NCBI GenBank assembly: GCA_026075535.2
Contig: AP026547.1
Location: 124,001-188,000 of the forward strand
Length of the DNA: 64,000 nucleotides
Direction of reading: 5' to 3'
Source: Tricholoma matsutake
Taxonomy: Eukaryota > Basidiomycota > Agaricomycetes > Agaricales > Tricholomataceae
Below the pieces are notes generated by a model, which was not told the DNA's origin, ran no database searches, and saw only the letters and a list, made by a program, of their open reading frames with translations. Below are positions 53,152-63,410 of this stretch, piece by piece. A program made the translations under genes and the position numbers. Position 1 is the first letter of the stretch. Every line of letters begins with the position of its first letter.

Positions 53152-53870
53152 TGTTAAGACTATTGGTCTTGACTCAATCTTGGGTCGCATGTCGCAGTTG
53201 GAGGCTTTCCAATTGTATTATTATTGCACTAGGAGGCTTTCCTAGTGTATCGGGCTTCCTGCCTTCACTTGGGTACTTCCTCAAGTAGTCATGGCTATCT
53301 GTACTCAGAGGCTTTCTGAGTAGACCGTTCATTCATGTATCACAGTTGGAGGCTTTCCAACTGTTGAGTTTGAGTTTATCACAGTCAGGGATTTCCTGAG
53401 CTGTCGAGTGTTCAGATGAGTTCTTAGACCATTGTTTGAATTAGGTCAAGCTAAGGAATACAGGCAGTATTACTGTAGCTTATATATGGTTTCAGAGATG
53501 TCTATCATCCAATCGGAATGTGAGATCCTTGTCAAGTAATAATAGAAAGAACAATAGAACAATAAGCCTCATGCTGAGCATAAGGTATCCAATGTCAAGG
53601 GTCCAATGTCACAGAGTGCTGCAGTGCAGCATGTTGAAGAACAATAGCAGATAAGCCTCATGCTGAGCATGAGGTATCTGATGTCATGGATCCAATGTCA
53701 AGGGTCCAATGTCAAGGAGTGCTGCAGCGCAGCATGTCAAATGGTGGGATCCAGGCATCAAAGTGTCTCCCATCAGAATGAGTCAAGTCGAATGCAAAGG
53801 AAAAATACAGTACCTGGCCTTGCCGGCATATGTCTGGTCGTCCCGGGTTATGATAACAAAAATCGTAACA
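53152..53870 (-). repeat. 5' LTR of gypsy C, with internal duplication
   Basis: 719 bp against 629 bp in its partner. The extra length is a duplicated block at about 53570-53735 (AAGCCTCATGCTGAGCAT...GTGCTGCAGYGCAGCATG twice). Confidence 0.88.
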
Positions 53871-53901
53871 ATATGTGACCAGCAGAAATTCCTCCTTCCA
53901 T

Positions 53902-54708
53902 CTATTTCTCTGAGCCCACGAGTGAAGCCAATGTACTCACCTGACTATCCAAGAAGTTCAGTGCAATGTGAATGAATAGCCACAAAACAGATATACATTC
54001 CCAGAATCGATCTGTGGGACCATGAAAGGAAATGGAAGTGGGAGTGGGAGCAGGTGCAGCATCAGGGAAGGCAGTAGTAATGCCAGTCCAAATGTGAGAA
54101 TTATGCCAAATCCAGGACAGACGTATATTAGTGGAGCCTGGCATATTTGGGTTCAGAATAACTGTGCTAGCGTTGAGGTCATCCTTTTTTAACTGTTGAA
54201 ACATATTTAAGGTGTCAGCGTCACAATCCAGTGCCACCAATCTGCTTCAACAATGGTTATACATTCGGGCATGCAAGGCAATTTTGTTAACCAACTGCTG
54301 GATGTCAGCTTGTGCTCATGTGCAAACTACCTTTCTTGGGGCTGCTCGAATAATGTGTGAATATTGAAATGATTTGTCCACAATGAGCTCCCACAGCCAA
54401 TGCAGCAGTCGCCTTGCCTGGATCTTCCTGAGCTGAATCTCCACCTCCGCCGGACAGCCATTAAATGGGAGGTATACTTGTTTCTCCTTGACTGGAATAG
54501 CATTTCTGTCAGCTGGAAGATGTGAAGGTCCTAATGATGTAGGTGTGTCTTCATCTGAAGGGTCTAAGTCATCAGAGTTGTCAACATTGTAATGGCTGAT
54601 TTGTGATGGAGCAATGTCATGGTCGGGAATATTGGCAGCACTTTGTACATTTGTTAAGGTTGCCATGTGGGATGCGAGAGCTTCTCTTTCCCTTTCAACA
54701 GATTGCAT
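53902..54708 (-). pseudogene. KDZ/CxC-type transposase, C-terminal fragment
   Basis: On the minus strand, frame 54708-54316 (EIQLRKIQARRLLHWLWELI, SFQYSHIIRAAPRKVVCT) is followed after a stop by 54240-53902 (LKKDDLNASTVILNPNMPGS, RLSWIWHN). The order of an S-x-YSHxIRxAPRK block, then a DLxASTxILNPNxPGS and LSWIW block, is typical of the C-terminal end of the CxC (KDZ) transposase proteins that are abundant in Agaricomycetes. The catalytic core and Cys clusters are absent. KDZ elements make 8-bp target duplications, so a complete relative elsewhere could move T1. That link is inference. Confidence 0.65.
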
Positions 54709-54924
54709 GCCAGAAATATTTGGTGATGTACCAAGTCAGTGGACTTTGTCTCATAATTCAATCCTGGTGTATGCCAACAATGGGTTGTGATATATGAATA
54801 TGTTAGGCAGTACTCACTGCATTTGTTGAATGATAATTGCGAAATCAATCCACTCTTTAACCACAGATTGAACAGGTGCCAGGGCCCATGCCGCTCTCTC
54901 TCCTGCCCCTGCTCCTGATTAGTG

Positions 54925-55390
54925 TTTAAAGGTCCAGTCATATGGACTGGAAAAAAAAACTGAAACCAAACCCAACCTAACCGAAGGCAACTGGACCATC
55001 AGTTGCGGTTGCTTCATTTGGAAGTCAGTGCAGTTGCAGGTTGCCTCACTTTGAAAATATTCAAAAACCAATCAAAGACTGGTTGCAATTGGTTGCGACC
55101 GGTCTTTTCACTGCATATAATATGTACCATATATACAGTTGAAGCTACATAAATATAGATAAAAAGAACTAATATAAGTACTAATTATAACTAACTATTA
55201 ATGAAGTGGGACAAGTCTATGATGCAAGTACTCATTTGGTGGGGTTTATATACCCTGTGGCACTGCACAGACCATGGGTCATGTTTGTGCTCCTCAAAAC
55301 ACAAGTGGCACCACTTCCCAACAACTTTCCATGACTGCAACAACAACATCAACAACACTGTGTCACCACCTTGTCCCCACCAATGACCAT
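54925..55390. repeat. GGTTGCGGTTG-type dispersed repeat, then no gene
   Basis: 54925-55115 is related to the repeat at 44735-44928. From 55116 to 55390 the sequence is AT-rich then GC-balanced with AACAACAACATCAACAAC, and no coding region is seen. Confidence 0.45.
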
Positions 55391-55404
55391 GCAAATGAAC
55401 GAAC

Positions 55405-55722
55405 ACAACACAGGCAGCCCAAATGATGCCAGTCTGTCATTTGGGCAGGGTATGTTTTTTTTATTGTTTTTATTGATTTATTATCACTTCTACTAACTGG
55501 TTTTGACTTCCTTTTAGGTTCTGTTCTTTTCTTAACAATGCAACATGAACGACACCAATGGAAATGACACTGCCAACATCAACAGGGGTGACACACTGCC
55601 CTCTCCATTCCCCACCTCCATTGACACCCATACCACCTAGCTCGGAACCTTGCCACCACAGACAAATGAACACAAAGTGCCCAAACAACGACTAGCATTA
55701 TTTGGGCCACAGGTATGTTTGT
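55405..55722 (+). repeat. Palindrome-plus-intron units cut by T1-i
   Basis: GCCCAAATGATGCCAGTCTGTCATTTGGGC is the palindrome; an intron-like stretch follows (GTATGT donor at about 55450, TACTAACTGG branch, CCTTTTAG acceptor near 55518), then GTTCTGTTC. A second palindrome (GCCCAAACAACG...ATTATTTGGGCC) and a GTATGT donor at 55712 follow; T1-i inserted 11 bp into that intron. Confidence 0.68.
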
Positions 55723-55895
55723 CAGTACTTTACACTCCCCCCCCCCAGTCCGAGTGGACTCAGCTCGGACACACTTGAACACTCGGACTGTCCGAGGACT
55801 TCACTCAGACTTTGCTTGGACACTCGGACTTCACTTGGACTCTGCTTGGACACTTGGACTGTCCGAGGACTGCACTCAGACTTTGCTCGGACAAC
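55723..55895 (+). mobile_element. T1-i: terminal fragment
   Basis: Starts CAGTACTTTACACTCCCCCC and continues with the CTCGGACTGTCCGAGGACT repeats typical of T1-a, then stops at GCTCGGACAACATC. No tRNA-like module or right end. Confidence 0.75.
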
Positions 55896-55958
55896 ATCAA
55901 TTTACTTACATCTTTAATAACTGACAAAATACTCGATATACGAAACTGTTGAGACCTG

Positions 55959-56210
55959 GAACAAACAGCAGATGTGTTAACAAAGGCATTACCAAGGCCA
56001 AAATATATCCAACATAAGGCAGAGATGGGAATTCAGTTGACGTGCAAACTCAGTAGCTTTCCTTGCATGTGAGTTGGTTTTTCCCATGGGGTTTTCCACC
56101 ACATAGAGGTTTTAACGCATCTGAAAGGCAAGAAATTTAACTTTTCAATTATTTATTTAATTATCCCTATGGACTCAACCGTGCTAGGCTTGAGGGAGAG
56201 TGTTGGGATA
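55959..56210 (+). pseudogene. Ty1/copia pol 3' end, polypurine tract and LTR start
   Basis: The frame 55959-56072 encodes the C-terminal end of copia RNase H: EQTADVLTKALPRPK and a short tail to TGA. After 115 bp of untranslated sequence a polypurine tract, TTGAGGGAGAG (56190-56200), directly precedes TGTTGGGATAGTC at 56201, the start of a 3' LTR. The rest of pol is missing to the left, where T1-i sequence ends. The LTR 3' end is not identified. Confidence 0.85.
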
Positions 56211-56384
56211 GTCAATTCTAGTGCATCATGTTAGCACATCACAAGCACAACACTAGTGCATCCAGCCTATTCAGTAGAAATCCACGATACATCCGTCCAG
56301 CGGATTTCTGCAAAACAACAATAGATCTGTCAGTAGTGGATTGGGCCTATAGCAGAAAAGACTCATGTGGGCCCAGTATACAGA

Positions 56385-56660
56385 TTCACTGCCAGCAATG
56401 ATTCTTCCTGGTGGTAATTGCTGAAAAATTCTTAGTGGTAGTAACATCTGAATCATGGTGCCAGCTAGCACGGTCACCATTTTAGTACATGGCACCAGCG
56501 ATGATTATTACCAGTGGTAATTGCACGATCCATGTGGGCCCAGTGAATAGAATTATAGCACCAGCAGCAACAATTGCCACCAGTAATTGCTAGAAAAATA
56601 TGGTCTACCATTCACCGGCGACAATTCTCGCCACCGGTAATTACTGAAAGGCTGAAAAAC
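56385..56660. repeat. Degenerate tandem repeat with ATTACCAGTGGTAAT palindrome
   Basis: About four copies of a ~70-bp unit combining GTGGGCCCAGT...AATAGAATTATAGCACC with AGCAACAATTGCCACCAGTAATTGCT-like sequence, near 56391, 56498, 56563 and 56613. It lies in or just after the copia LTR. Confidence 0.55.
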
Positions 56661-57114
56661 AGCGCTGGCTAGCACAATTGGCATATACATTAAGCAAAAT
56701 GAAAGAAGTTGCTAGTAATAATTTTACAATGTCCTTGGTCAAGAATTCATCATTGTCCTGCACTTCTGCTGCATTAATTGGGCCATCTGGCACATTGCCT
56801 CATCAAGGGTGGCAAGCTGCCAGTGAACAGTATGGTTTACTGCAATGTTGGACTTCACCATCTGGATGGCCAGCATCAGAATAAGTTGAAATTTACTGCA
56901 ATCATTATTCAGCAGCTCCCAGCCAAAGTTCAGGACTTACTTGGAGGGCCTGCTGGGATGTCACCAGTGTTGATGGAGTACAACCTGGGAATACTGGATG
57001 AATGTGGCTGGGTAATGAAAGGCAGACAGTGCATTGAGGAACATTTTGTGGAGAGCCAGGAGGGGAATGGACCTCATCTGAATCTCTCTGTGTCAATATT
57101 GAACTATAAAAAGA
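56661..57114 (+). other. No clear gene
   Basis: A plus-strand frame at 56778-57140 is open but shows no motif I recognise. It overlaps the end of the minus-strand repeat protein. Confidence 0.3.
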
Positions 57115-58215
57115 TCAAGGCAAGGACAATGTCGGGCTGACATGATCCAGCAGAGGTTCGATATAGGCCATAGAGACATCAAACTCCATGTCATTACCTT
57201 CAGTCACCTCAGTAAACTGAAAGTGTGCACTGTCTGCATCTGGCATGTCAAGATTGGCAGGGATATAAAGGGTGTCCACTGTTTGTAATTGTGATGGCGG
57301 TGTTGCCAAATGATTAGGACTGCCAGGAATATAAAAAGTGTCTGGGTCAATGGTATGGGTATGTACTGGCATTGGGGCTTCAAAATCAACTCCAGAACAA
57401 TCTGTGGCTGGCAAGTCAGGAATATGAAACATGTTCAAGTCATGGTGTGCCAGAGATGATGTCAAATGAGCAGTGGTGCTCACCACCGGTGAGTCAGGAC
57501 TACCAGGAATAGAAAATGCATCAGTGGGCGGCGAGTCAGGAATATGAAACATGTCTAGGTCATAGTGTGCTGGCAATAGTGTCAAATTAACAGTGGTGCT
57601 TGCCACCGGCTCAGGACTACCAGGAATATGAAATGCATCTGCAGCTGGCGAGTCAGGACTACCAAGAATATAAAACACATCAGCAGCCGGCGAGTCAGGA
57701 GTATGAAAGAGATCTAGGTCATGGTGTGCCGGCAATGATGTCAAATGAATGGTGCTCACTGTGGGTGAGTCAGGACTACCAGGAATGCAAAATGCAATCA
57801 AGTCAAAAGATTGGAAATTTTTGGTGGGTGGAGTTGCCAAATGGATAATATCTGCAGCTGCTTCAGGAATATCAAAAGCAAATGGGGAATATATCAATGA
57901 AAGTGGTATGGAAAAATGAAGAGTACCATCCACCGCCAGTGAATCAGGACATTTGGGAATATGAAAAGTGGCGAGGTCCAGATTATCTATATCCACTGCT
58001 GGTGAATCAGGACTACCAGGAATATAAAAGGCATTGAGATTCAGAGTGGGCATACTTGTTGGTGGCAAATTTGGCAAGTAAACTGATGAGCTGTCTGAAT
58101 ATTCCATAAGATGTGAAAATTGATCAACAAATGTGGTCACATAAATGTTGAATACAAAAATTGAAACTGATATTGCATTTATTGACACTATCAACTGCAT
58201 CCACTCTAAGTACAA
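57115..58215 (-). CDS. Hypothetical protein with IPGSPDSP repeats
   Basis: An unbroken 366-codon minus-strand frame, which is rare in this window. The N-terminus has a hydrophobic run (LIVSINAISVSIFVFNIYVT, about residues 8-27) that could be a signal anchor. The rest is built from about ten imperfect units of 15-45 residues around AFHIPGSPDSPAVD or MFHIPDSP, often with TAHLTSLPAHHDLD between. It is Pro/Ser/Asp rich, likely disordered, with many possible SP phosphorylation sites. I do not recognise a family. ATG at 58215 is the first in frame; an alternative start at 58101 (MEYSDSS) would remove the hydrophobic part. The intact frame over a repeat region suggests selection, but repeats can also keep frames open by chance. 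Confidence 0.5.
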   Translation of the reverse strand: MYLEWMQLIVSINAISVSIFVFNIYVTTFVDQFSHLMEYSDSSSVYLPNLPPTSMPTLNLNAFYIPGSPDSPAVDIDNLDLATFHIPKCPDSLAVDGTLHFSIPLSLIYSPFAFDIPEAAADIIHLATPPTKNFQSFDLIAFCIPGSPDSPTVSTIHLTSLPAHHDLDLFHTPDSPAADVFYILGSPDSPAADAFHIPGSPEPVASTTVNLTLLPAHYDLDMFHIPDSPPTDAFSIPGSPDSPVVSTTAHLTSSLAHHDLNMFHIPDLPATDCSGVDFEAPMPVHTHTIDPDTFYIPGSPNHLATPPSQLQTVDTLYIPANLDMPDADSAHFQFTEVTEGNDMEFDVSMAYIEPLLDHVSPTLSLP

Positions 58216-58348
58216 ACAGTTTTACCATGTCGTCTCAGTACACCGAATCCATGGAACACGCCCTCAATACATTTTTGGATGGTACTCAGACAACTACGGA
58301 TGCAAAACCCATGTTGGAAAAGTTGGTGTGTGATCTTTATTATGTCCT

Positions 58349-59700
58349 ATGAATATTTCTGAAAAGGCTTTGAAGTTGGATTATAGGAAAAAGCTGTTGG
58401 CAAAGGAAGTGGCACATGTGTTCAACATACTTCATCAGTGGAATAAGTCCAGTCTAACACTTTGGAAATCCATCGACTGGAGCATATACATTTGTCAAGC
58501 TTTGCCTGTTGCTGTGCCAAGCAGTACTTTGCTGGCTATGCATGTTACAGTTCAATCTCCCACCATGACTCCACCACCCATCGTTGCTCCAGGTTCTGCA
58601 GCTGCATCACTCGTTGCCATTTCTGCACCCGTTTCTACAACCATGCAAACTGCGATGCTGGAAGCTCAGATCAACCAAGCAGAAGCAGCTGCAAGAGGCC
58701 AGAGCAAGGGCAAGAGCAAGGAAAAGGAAAAAGAGGTCGTAGAACACCTGGCTCCACCTCAGTTGAAACACTAAAAGGTGTCGCATCACAAAAGAAAAAA
58801 CCATTCATCCACGCCAACATGGCAATTATGATGGCCACTCTTGCTCTACCTGAAGACAATATATGGAGATCCATTGTGGAATGGCCCACTCCTCTGTGTG
58901 ACACCTGTAGTTCGAGGGGCCTGCCAACCTGTCCAACGACAGGCATCCAGATTGCTTGCATGACATGCCACAAAGGTAAGACAAAATGCTCATATACAGC
59001 ATGATGTACAGCACAGCGGAATGAATTGATAGTGGCAGGAGAGCTCAAGGGGAGCAAAAAGGTCATTGGGAAGAAAAAGGTGAAGACAGAGAAAAGTGAA
59101 CAATGAAGAATGCAATCCCTGAGCCTGTCATGTCAACAAGCCTCATGATGCCCCAATCCCTCGACACCACAGTTCCTGCACCACCACCACCAGGTCATAT
59201 TGTGTGCCCACTGCTGGTGGTTTACAATGGGAGCTTCAAGACCTCCACATTCTCGTATCGGTCTTGGCAAAAAATCAAGGGAAATTGGATCAGGAAAGCA
59301 TGATGTTGCATGGATACATGAAAGTTCTCAACATGTTGAAGAAAAAGATGATGGTGAGCATTCCAGCATTGGAGGCTGAGATGAGTGAGTTGAGAGAAAA
59401 GGTGCTGGTGAGCATTCTAGTGCTGGAGGCTAAGATGAAGGGTTTGAGGAATGGAATGGAGTTGGAGAAGATAAAGCAGGAGGTTTTGATGTTGCATGAT
59501 CAATTGGCAGCAACAAACAAGCAGCTGGCCAAATTGGAGACCGAGGAAAGCTCTGAGGAGGAATCAGAAGACAAAGATCCACAGAATGCAGATGCCACAG
59601 CACTGTTGACGATCCATCTTCCAAAGTCGTCAATGTTTGTCAATTCAGCTAATTTGTGTGAATCGATTCACTTTCCACTGTTGCCTCTTCTTACTATTAT
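58349..59700 (+). CDS. Zinc-cluster and coiled-coil protein gene, probably with introns
   Basis: Frame 58349-58774 begins MNISEKALKLDYRKKLL and runs through a Pro/Ala-rich part to EAAARGQSKGKSKEKEKEVV. The coding frame then shifts to GKRGRRTPGS...KKKPFIHA and a cysteine cluster at about 58895-59000: C-x2-C-x7-C-x8-C-x2-C-x6-C (CDTCSSRGLPTC, CMTCHKGKTKC). A second shift leads to 59204-59640, a long coiled coil (LEAEMSELREKVL, LHDQLAATNKQLAKLE) ending in SSEEESEDKDPQ. This architecture is common in basidiomycete repeat-associated proteins and resembles the gypsy B antisense gene in mirror order. Whether the frame changes are introns or lesions is not resolved. Confidence 0.5.
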
Positions 59701-60480
59701 GACCACAGGTATATTGGCAATCCCTGATGCCAGGTCTTTCACCGATGCAGCTGCAGCTTCTTTAGTTTTTTGTTCTTTTGTTGTTTATTGGTTTTTTATA
59801 AAGTTCAGGTTAATTAAAAATTTTTCTAATCTCTCTTTATTCCTAATTGCTTTAATTAAAAAGATAATTTCATATATTTCAGTCTTATATTACAAAATTA
59901 AAATTTAATAAAAACAAAAAACCAAAAACAAATAAAGAATGAACTAATATTTATTATAGATATGTTACTATTAGCCAAATTAAATAAACATTTAATTTCA
60001 AATAGCTTATATATATTTAAAATATTTATTTAAAATAGAAATTAGAATTTAAATTCTTTAAATAGATAATTAGATTTTTTATTTTTTATTATTACATGAA
60101 AACTCTTATAACAGGTAAGGTTAAATAGGATTAGATCATAAACATGAAACAAAAAAATTATTCAATATTTAATATAATGGTTTAAAAAGGCTTTAAACAA
60201 AAATTTAACTTATATTAAGTAATCTTCAGCTTTATGATGTAATACTGAATCTAAATAATTTGTTTTTGTTTTTTTTAATGACAATACCACAACCAATCAT
60301 TTTTGCTGGTTGCAAAAATGAGTCAAAGGCAATATCAACTCCAATAAATTGTATAGAATTCTGAGAATATTTACATGCATAGAGAGCCCCAAAAGTCAAT
60401 GGGTCATTTCTCAACACTAAGCAGGCTGAGTGCATTGTGTCAAGTTATTTTAAAAATACAAAAATGCCCCAAGTTAGTCA
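59701..60480. other. AT-rich patch
   Basis: From about 59760 to 60260 the sequence is strongly AT-rich, with TTAATTAAAAA, AATATTTATT and poly-T runs, unlike the rest. A minus-strand frame at 60232-60435 (YACKYSQNSIQFIGVDIAFD) has a plausible protein look but no family I recognise. Candidate origins: organellar DNA transferred to the nucleus, or a mutated repeat. Confidence 0.5.
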
Positions 60481-60491
60481 AGGCAATACTA

Positions 60492-60525
60492 ATGCCACTG
60501 CCACTGCCACTGCCACTGCCACTGG
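60492..60525 (+). repeat. (CCACTG)n microsatellite
   Basis: About five and a half units of CCACTG/GCCACT. Confidence 0.95.
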
Positions 60526-60953
60526 TGCACCACACATAAAAATAGAACACAATATATTTATAGATCACAACATATGTACATCATAGTATAGGAGAATACA
60601 AGACATTCTACCTTGTCTTGAACATCCATTATTAAATTCCTATGAACTTCTACTCCACACCATAATTCCAATAATGTCTTCATTTCTCTCTCAAAGCTCT
60701 CACTTTTTTAATTCTCATTCCAGTACCAGTTCCAAATTACCCTCAATCCACATCTGTGGACTCTTAGGAACAACATTGGTGGCTGTCAAGAAGAACAAGT
60801 GGATTGCCAATAAACACATTGTGCTTTAGTGGTAGCTAAGAGAGTTCTTCTTGGAAGCTCATAGCTGCAGCTGGGGCAGACCAGGAGGCTCAATCAATCT
60901 CCATATTAGATTCTGGAGAGTGTCAAGGTGGATTTTTCTCGAATGCACTTATT
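60526..60953. other. No gene seen
   Basis: Ordinary composition with no supported coding region, RNA gene or repeat boundary. Confidence 0.5.
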
Positions 60954-61328
60954 GTGGAACATGCCCACGAGTTCATGATCACAGCCCCATGTTCCGCATC
61001 TGTAGATAACGATGGCAACCAAGCACTGCAACACCCCCACAATTTTGGGCCAGACAAGATAGTTATCCCTTCTCGCATCCTTCCAAAACTTACCCTTCAA
61101 AATGTTACAGATTGGATTTGTCAGTTGAGAAATGATATGGGGGGTACATACACTGCTGCCGATATCACATTTATTTCATGCACCCAGGATATACCCTACA
61201 CATTGCCGTTTCTTCCACTTGATGTGCCGACTGCAAATTTACATTGTCTACCATGCACTCTGCCATCACTATCCTCTGATCATGCTTTATTTTCAGCTCT
61301 ATCTGCTATTCTTCAACCACAGTTTTGA
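60954..61328 (+). CDS. Hypothetical protein fragment
   Basis: A 124-codon frame (MEHAHEFMITAPCSASVDND, FGPDKIVIPSRILPKLTLQN, VTDWICQLRNDMGGTY) with balanced composition that looks coding. After the stop at 61328 a similar-looking frame continues (LECWEVVHGPDHGW near 61440), so the gene is probably longer with an intron or a break. It ends near the L2-like repeat at 61554. No domain recognised. Confidence 0.4.
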   Translation: MEHAHEFMITAPCSASVDNDGNQALQHPHNFGPDKIVIPSRILPKLTLQNVTDWICQLRNDMGGTYTAADITFISCTQDIPYTLPFLPLDVPTANLHCLPCTLPSLSSDHALFSALSAILQPQF

Positions 61329-61553
61329 ACAGACCAACAAATGAAGTTGTCACCACTGGATGAACATGAACTTTTAACCAGAGCTGCAAGTCTGCTGCAA
61401 TCCAAGCCAATACAAACCACAAAGGAGACTTCGACAGTTCTTGAATGCTGGGAAGTTGTTCATGGCCCTGATCATGGCTGGATCCTCAACGATGCTACAA
61501 AGTGCCAACTTCTTGTGTGATTGAGGAATCGGGCACTTTACGAGGCATGCTAA

Positions 61554-62700
61554 TGATTCTCAACCTGGGAAAACCACCAAAACAGCCAATGAGGCAATCA
61601 ATAATATTTGCAACGAGTCAGAGAAAAGGTGTAAGTCATTCCAAATGTTTGTAGTTGAACCTATGGGAAGATAACTAGTTGGTACTAGTCACAAAGGTAG
61701 TGCTATAGAAGACGAAGGTATTTGATGCAGTCCAATCGAGTATTGATCAATATCGAGAACAATCGATGAGATTGACAGCAAACGAATTCTATTGTCGATA
61801 GTCAAAGTTTGAATTCCAAGGACCTTTCAATAGGTCGATAGTATATGAAGACTATAGCTGATGGCTAGGAAGTGTTGGAATGGTTTGCTAGTGCTAGCAA
61901 TCAGAGGATTAGAGGAAGATCAAGGACGATGATGGTCGCACAGGTTTCTCGTTGATTGAGAAAACTTATAGAAGCTTTAGATTGTTTAGAGGATAGATCT
62001 GGTTCTTAGAACTTAATACGAGATGATAGGCAAAGATGATTTCTTGTATTTCCAAGTAGATACTACAGAGTTTTATATGTTTTAAAGAAACTTCCTAAAA
62101 TGGAATGAGAAACATGTGTAGAACATGAGGCAAAAGATATGAGTTGAGGCACAAGGCCAAAAAGGAGACTGGAATCCAAACAAGAAAGATATATATCATA
62201 TGATGAAAGAGTAATAAAGGGTATAGAACTAACAGGGGACTGTCCTTTGTGTATAAATTGCGCTAAGTCTTGCAATAATTTGTCCAGCGGTTTCTGTGCA
62301 CGATAAGGACTTGGAACAAGGCTGACCTACTATCAGCAGGTTTGGGCATGAGTTGGAATCCTTTCTGGCACATGGTATTCTACCATATAGATAACAAATG
62401 CCATGCCTGATGTCGCTCATAGTCTCTTGATATTGATCGATGATGCTTGATGATGGTCGACAATGTTCGATCGAGGTCATGGTTTGTTCAAAGATGATCG
62501 GAGATGTTTGATGGTCATTTAGAAGGGGTCTTAAGGGCTTTCAACATAGTCCTAAGGTTGTGCAATGTAGTCTCTTGGTACGATCAATGTTGCTGGTGAT
62601 GTTTCAATGTGGTCGATATGATATTGCAATTAATAGACTGGATTGTGCTGTGTCTGGGACCTCGTAAGAGTTAGCTGATGTGATTAGAATGTGGTTAGAA
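61554..62700 (+). repeat. Diverged family L2 LTR-like repeat
   Basis: Starts TGATTCTCAACCTGGGAAAACC, similar to the L2 start at 11032, and shares GTTTTATATGTTTTAAAGAAA and ATGAGGCAAAAGATATGAG with it. Internal GATGATCGGAGATGTTTGATGG runs resemble the low-complexity parts of the other copies. The right end is not defined. Confidence 0.45.
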
Positions 62701-63239
62701 TGATGTATTGGCCTTTGAGCTAAGGAGACAACCTATCAATGCGCATTGAGGCTAGTGAAGATGTTAGGGTGGAATAGAGTGGCAGAAGAGCTGGGTACAC
62801 CACAGGGTAGACAAGAACTAATGTTTAGTTTGCAGCCACGGGTGGAGGCAAGTGGGTGTTTTGTAAAATTATTCATCATTAATGAGTCCCCACGTCGATC
62901 ATGGGTTAATATCACAGGTTGGCTGCCCAGAGTTTGGGAGAGCTCTGGATGTCTAGTGGTCAAAAAGGTTGAGTGGGAGGTGGCCCTCAGAGAGAGTTTG
63001 CACATAGATTAAGTAGCCTATAGAGATAACTTGTCATAAAGCATGTTTGTCTGCATCTTCCTTATAGAGCAATGGTTTCTATCTGTCATATATATAGTGT
63101 ATTGGAGTCAATCCATTATGTACAATAAATGCAGTTATTTCATATGGAAATAAAGGGTTAAAGGGTTATGAGACTCTTGTCCCTACCAATCCTAGCCTGA
63201 CCCTAGCAACCATATAATAACCCCTGCGGCTCTTGAACG
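62701..63239. other. No gene seen
   Basis: Overlapping open frames on both strands at 62736-63012 show no motif. Nothing else supported. Confidence 0.4.
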
Positions 63240-63395
63240 CATCAACTCTGCCCCATTTCCTAATAAGTTTCATTTTTATTTTACTATGTCCCAATTACAC
63301 CAAATGATGCTACACTTTGATAGCATGAGAATTTTATTTCGCATGCATCAAAATGTATGTGCATGTACGTGTGCATCAGTAACAACAACAACAAC
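63240..63395 (+). repeat. Partial L1 LTR
   Basis: GCCCCATTTCCTAATAAGTTTCATTTTTATTTTACTATGTC and ACACTTTGATAGCATGAGAATTTTATTTCGC match the first ~150 bp of the L1 LTRs; the TGTTAGG tip and the 3' part are missing. An (AAC)n run follows at 63382-63410. Confidence 0.8.
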
Positions 63396-63410
63396 AACAC
63401 CAACAACAAC

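Larger units (their letters stand above)
46563..53870 (-). mobile_element. Gypsy C: chromovirus with both LTRs
   Basis: A 7.3-kb minus-strand element. The 5' LTR is 53152-53870 and the 3' LTR 46563-47191; both run TGTTACGAT...AGTCTTAACA or close variants on the minus strand. Between them gag, protease, RT, RNase H, integrase and chromodomain are in canonical order. The flanks show no matching 5-bp duplication (ATTTT against ATATG). LTRs are alike but differ at many sites, so the insertion is not recent. Several TGA stops break it. Confidence 0.9.

Noticed and set aside
46558..53875. Recent insertion of gypsy C
   Set aside because: Flanking 5-mers do not match, the LTRs differ in length by 90 bp and at many sites, and pol has several stops.
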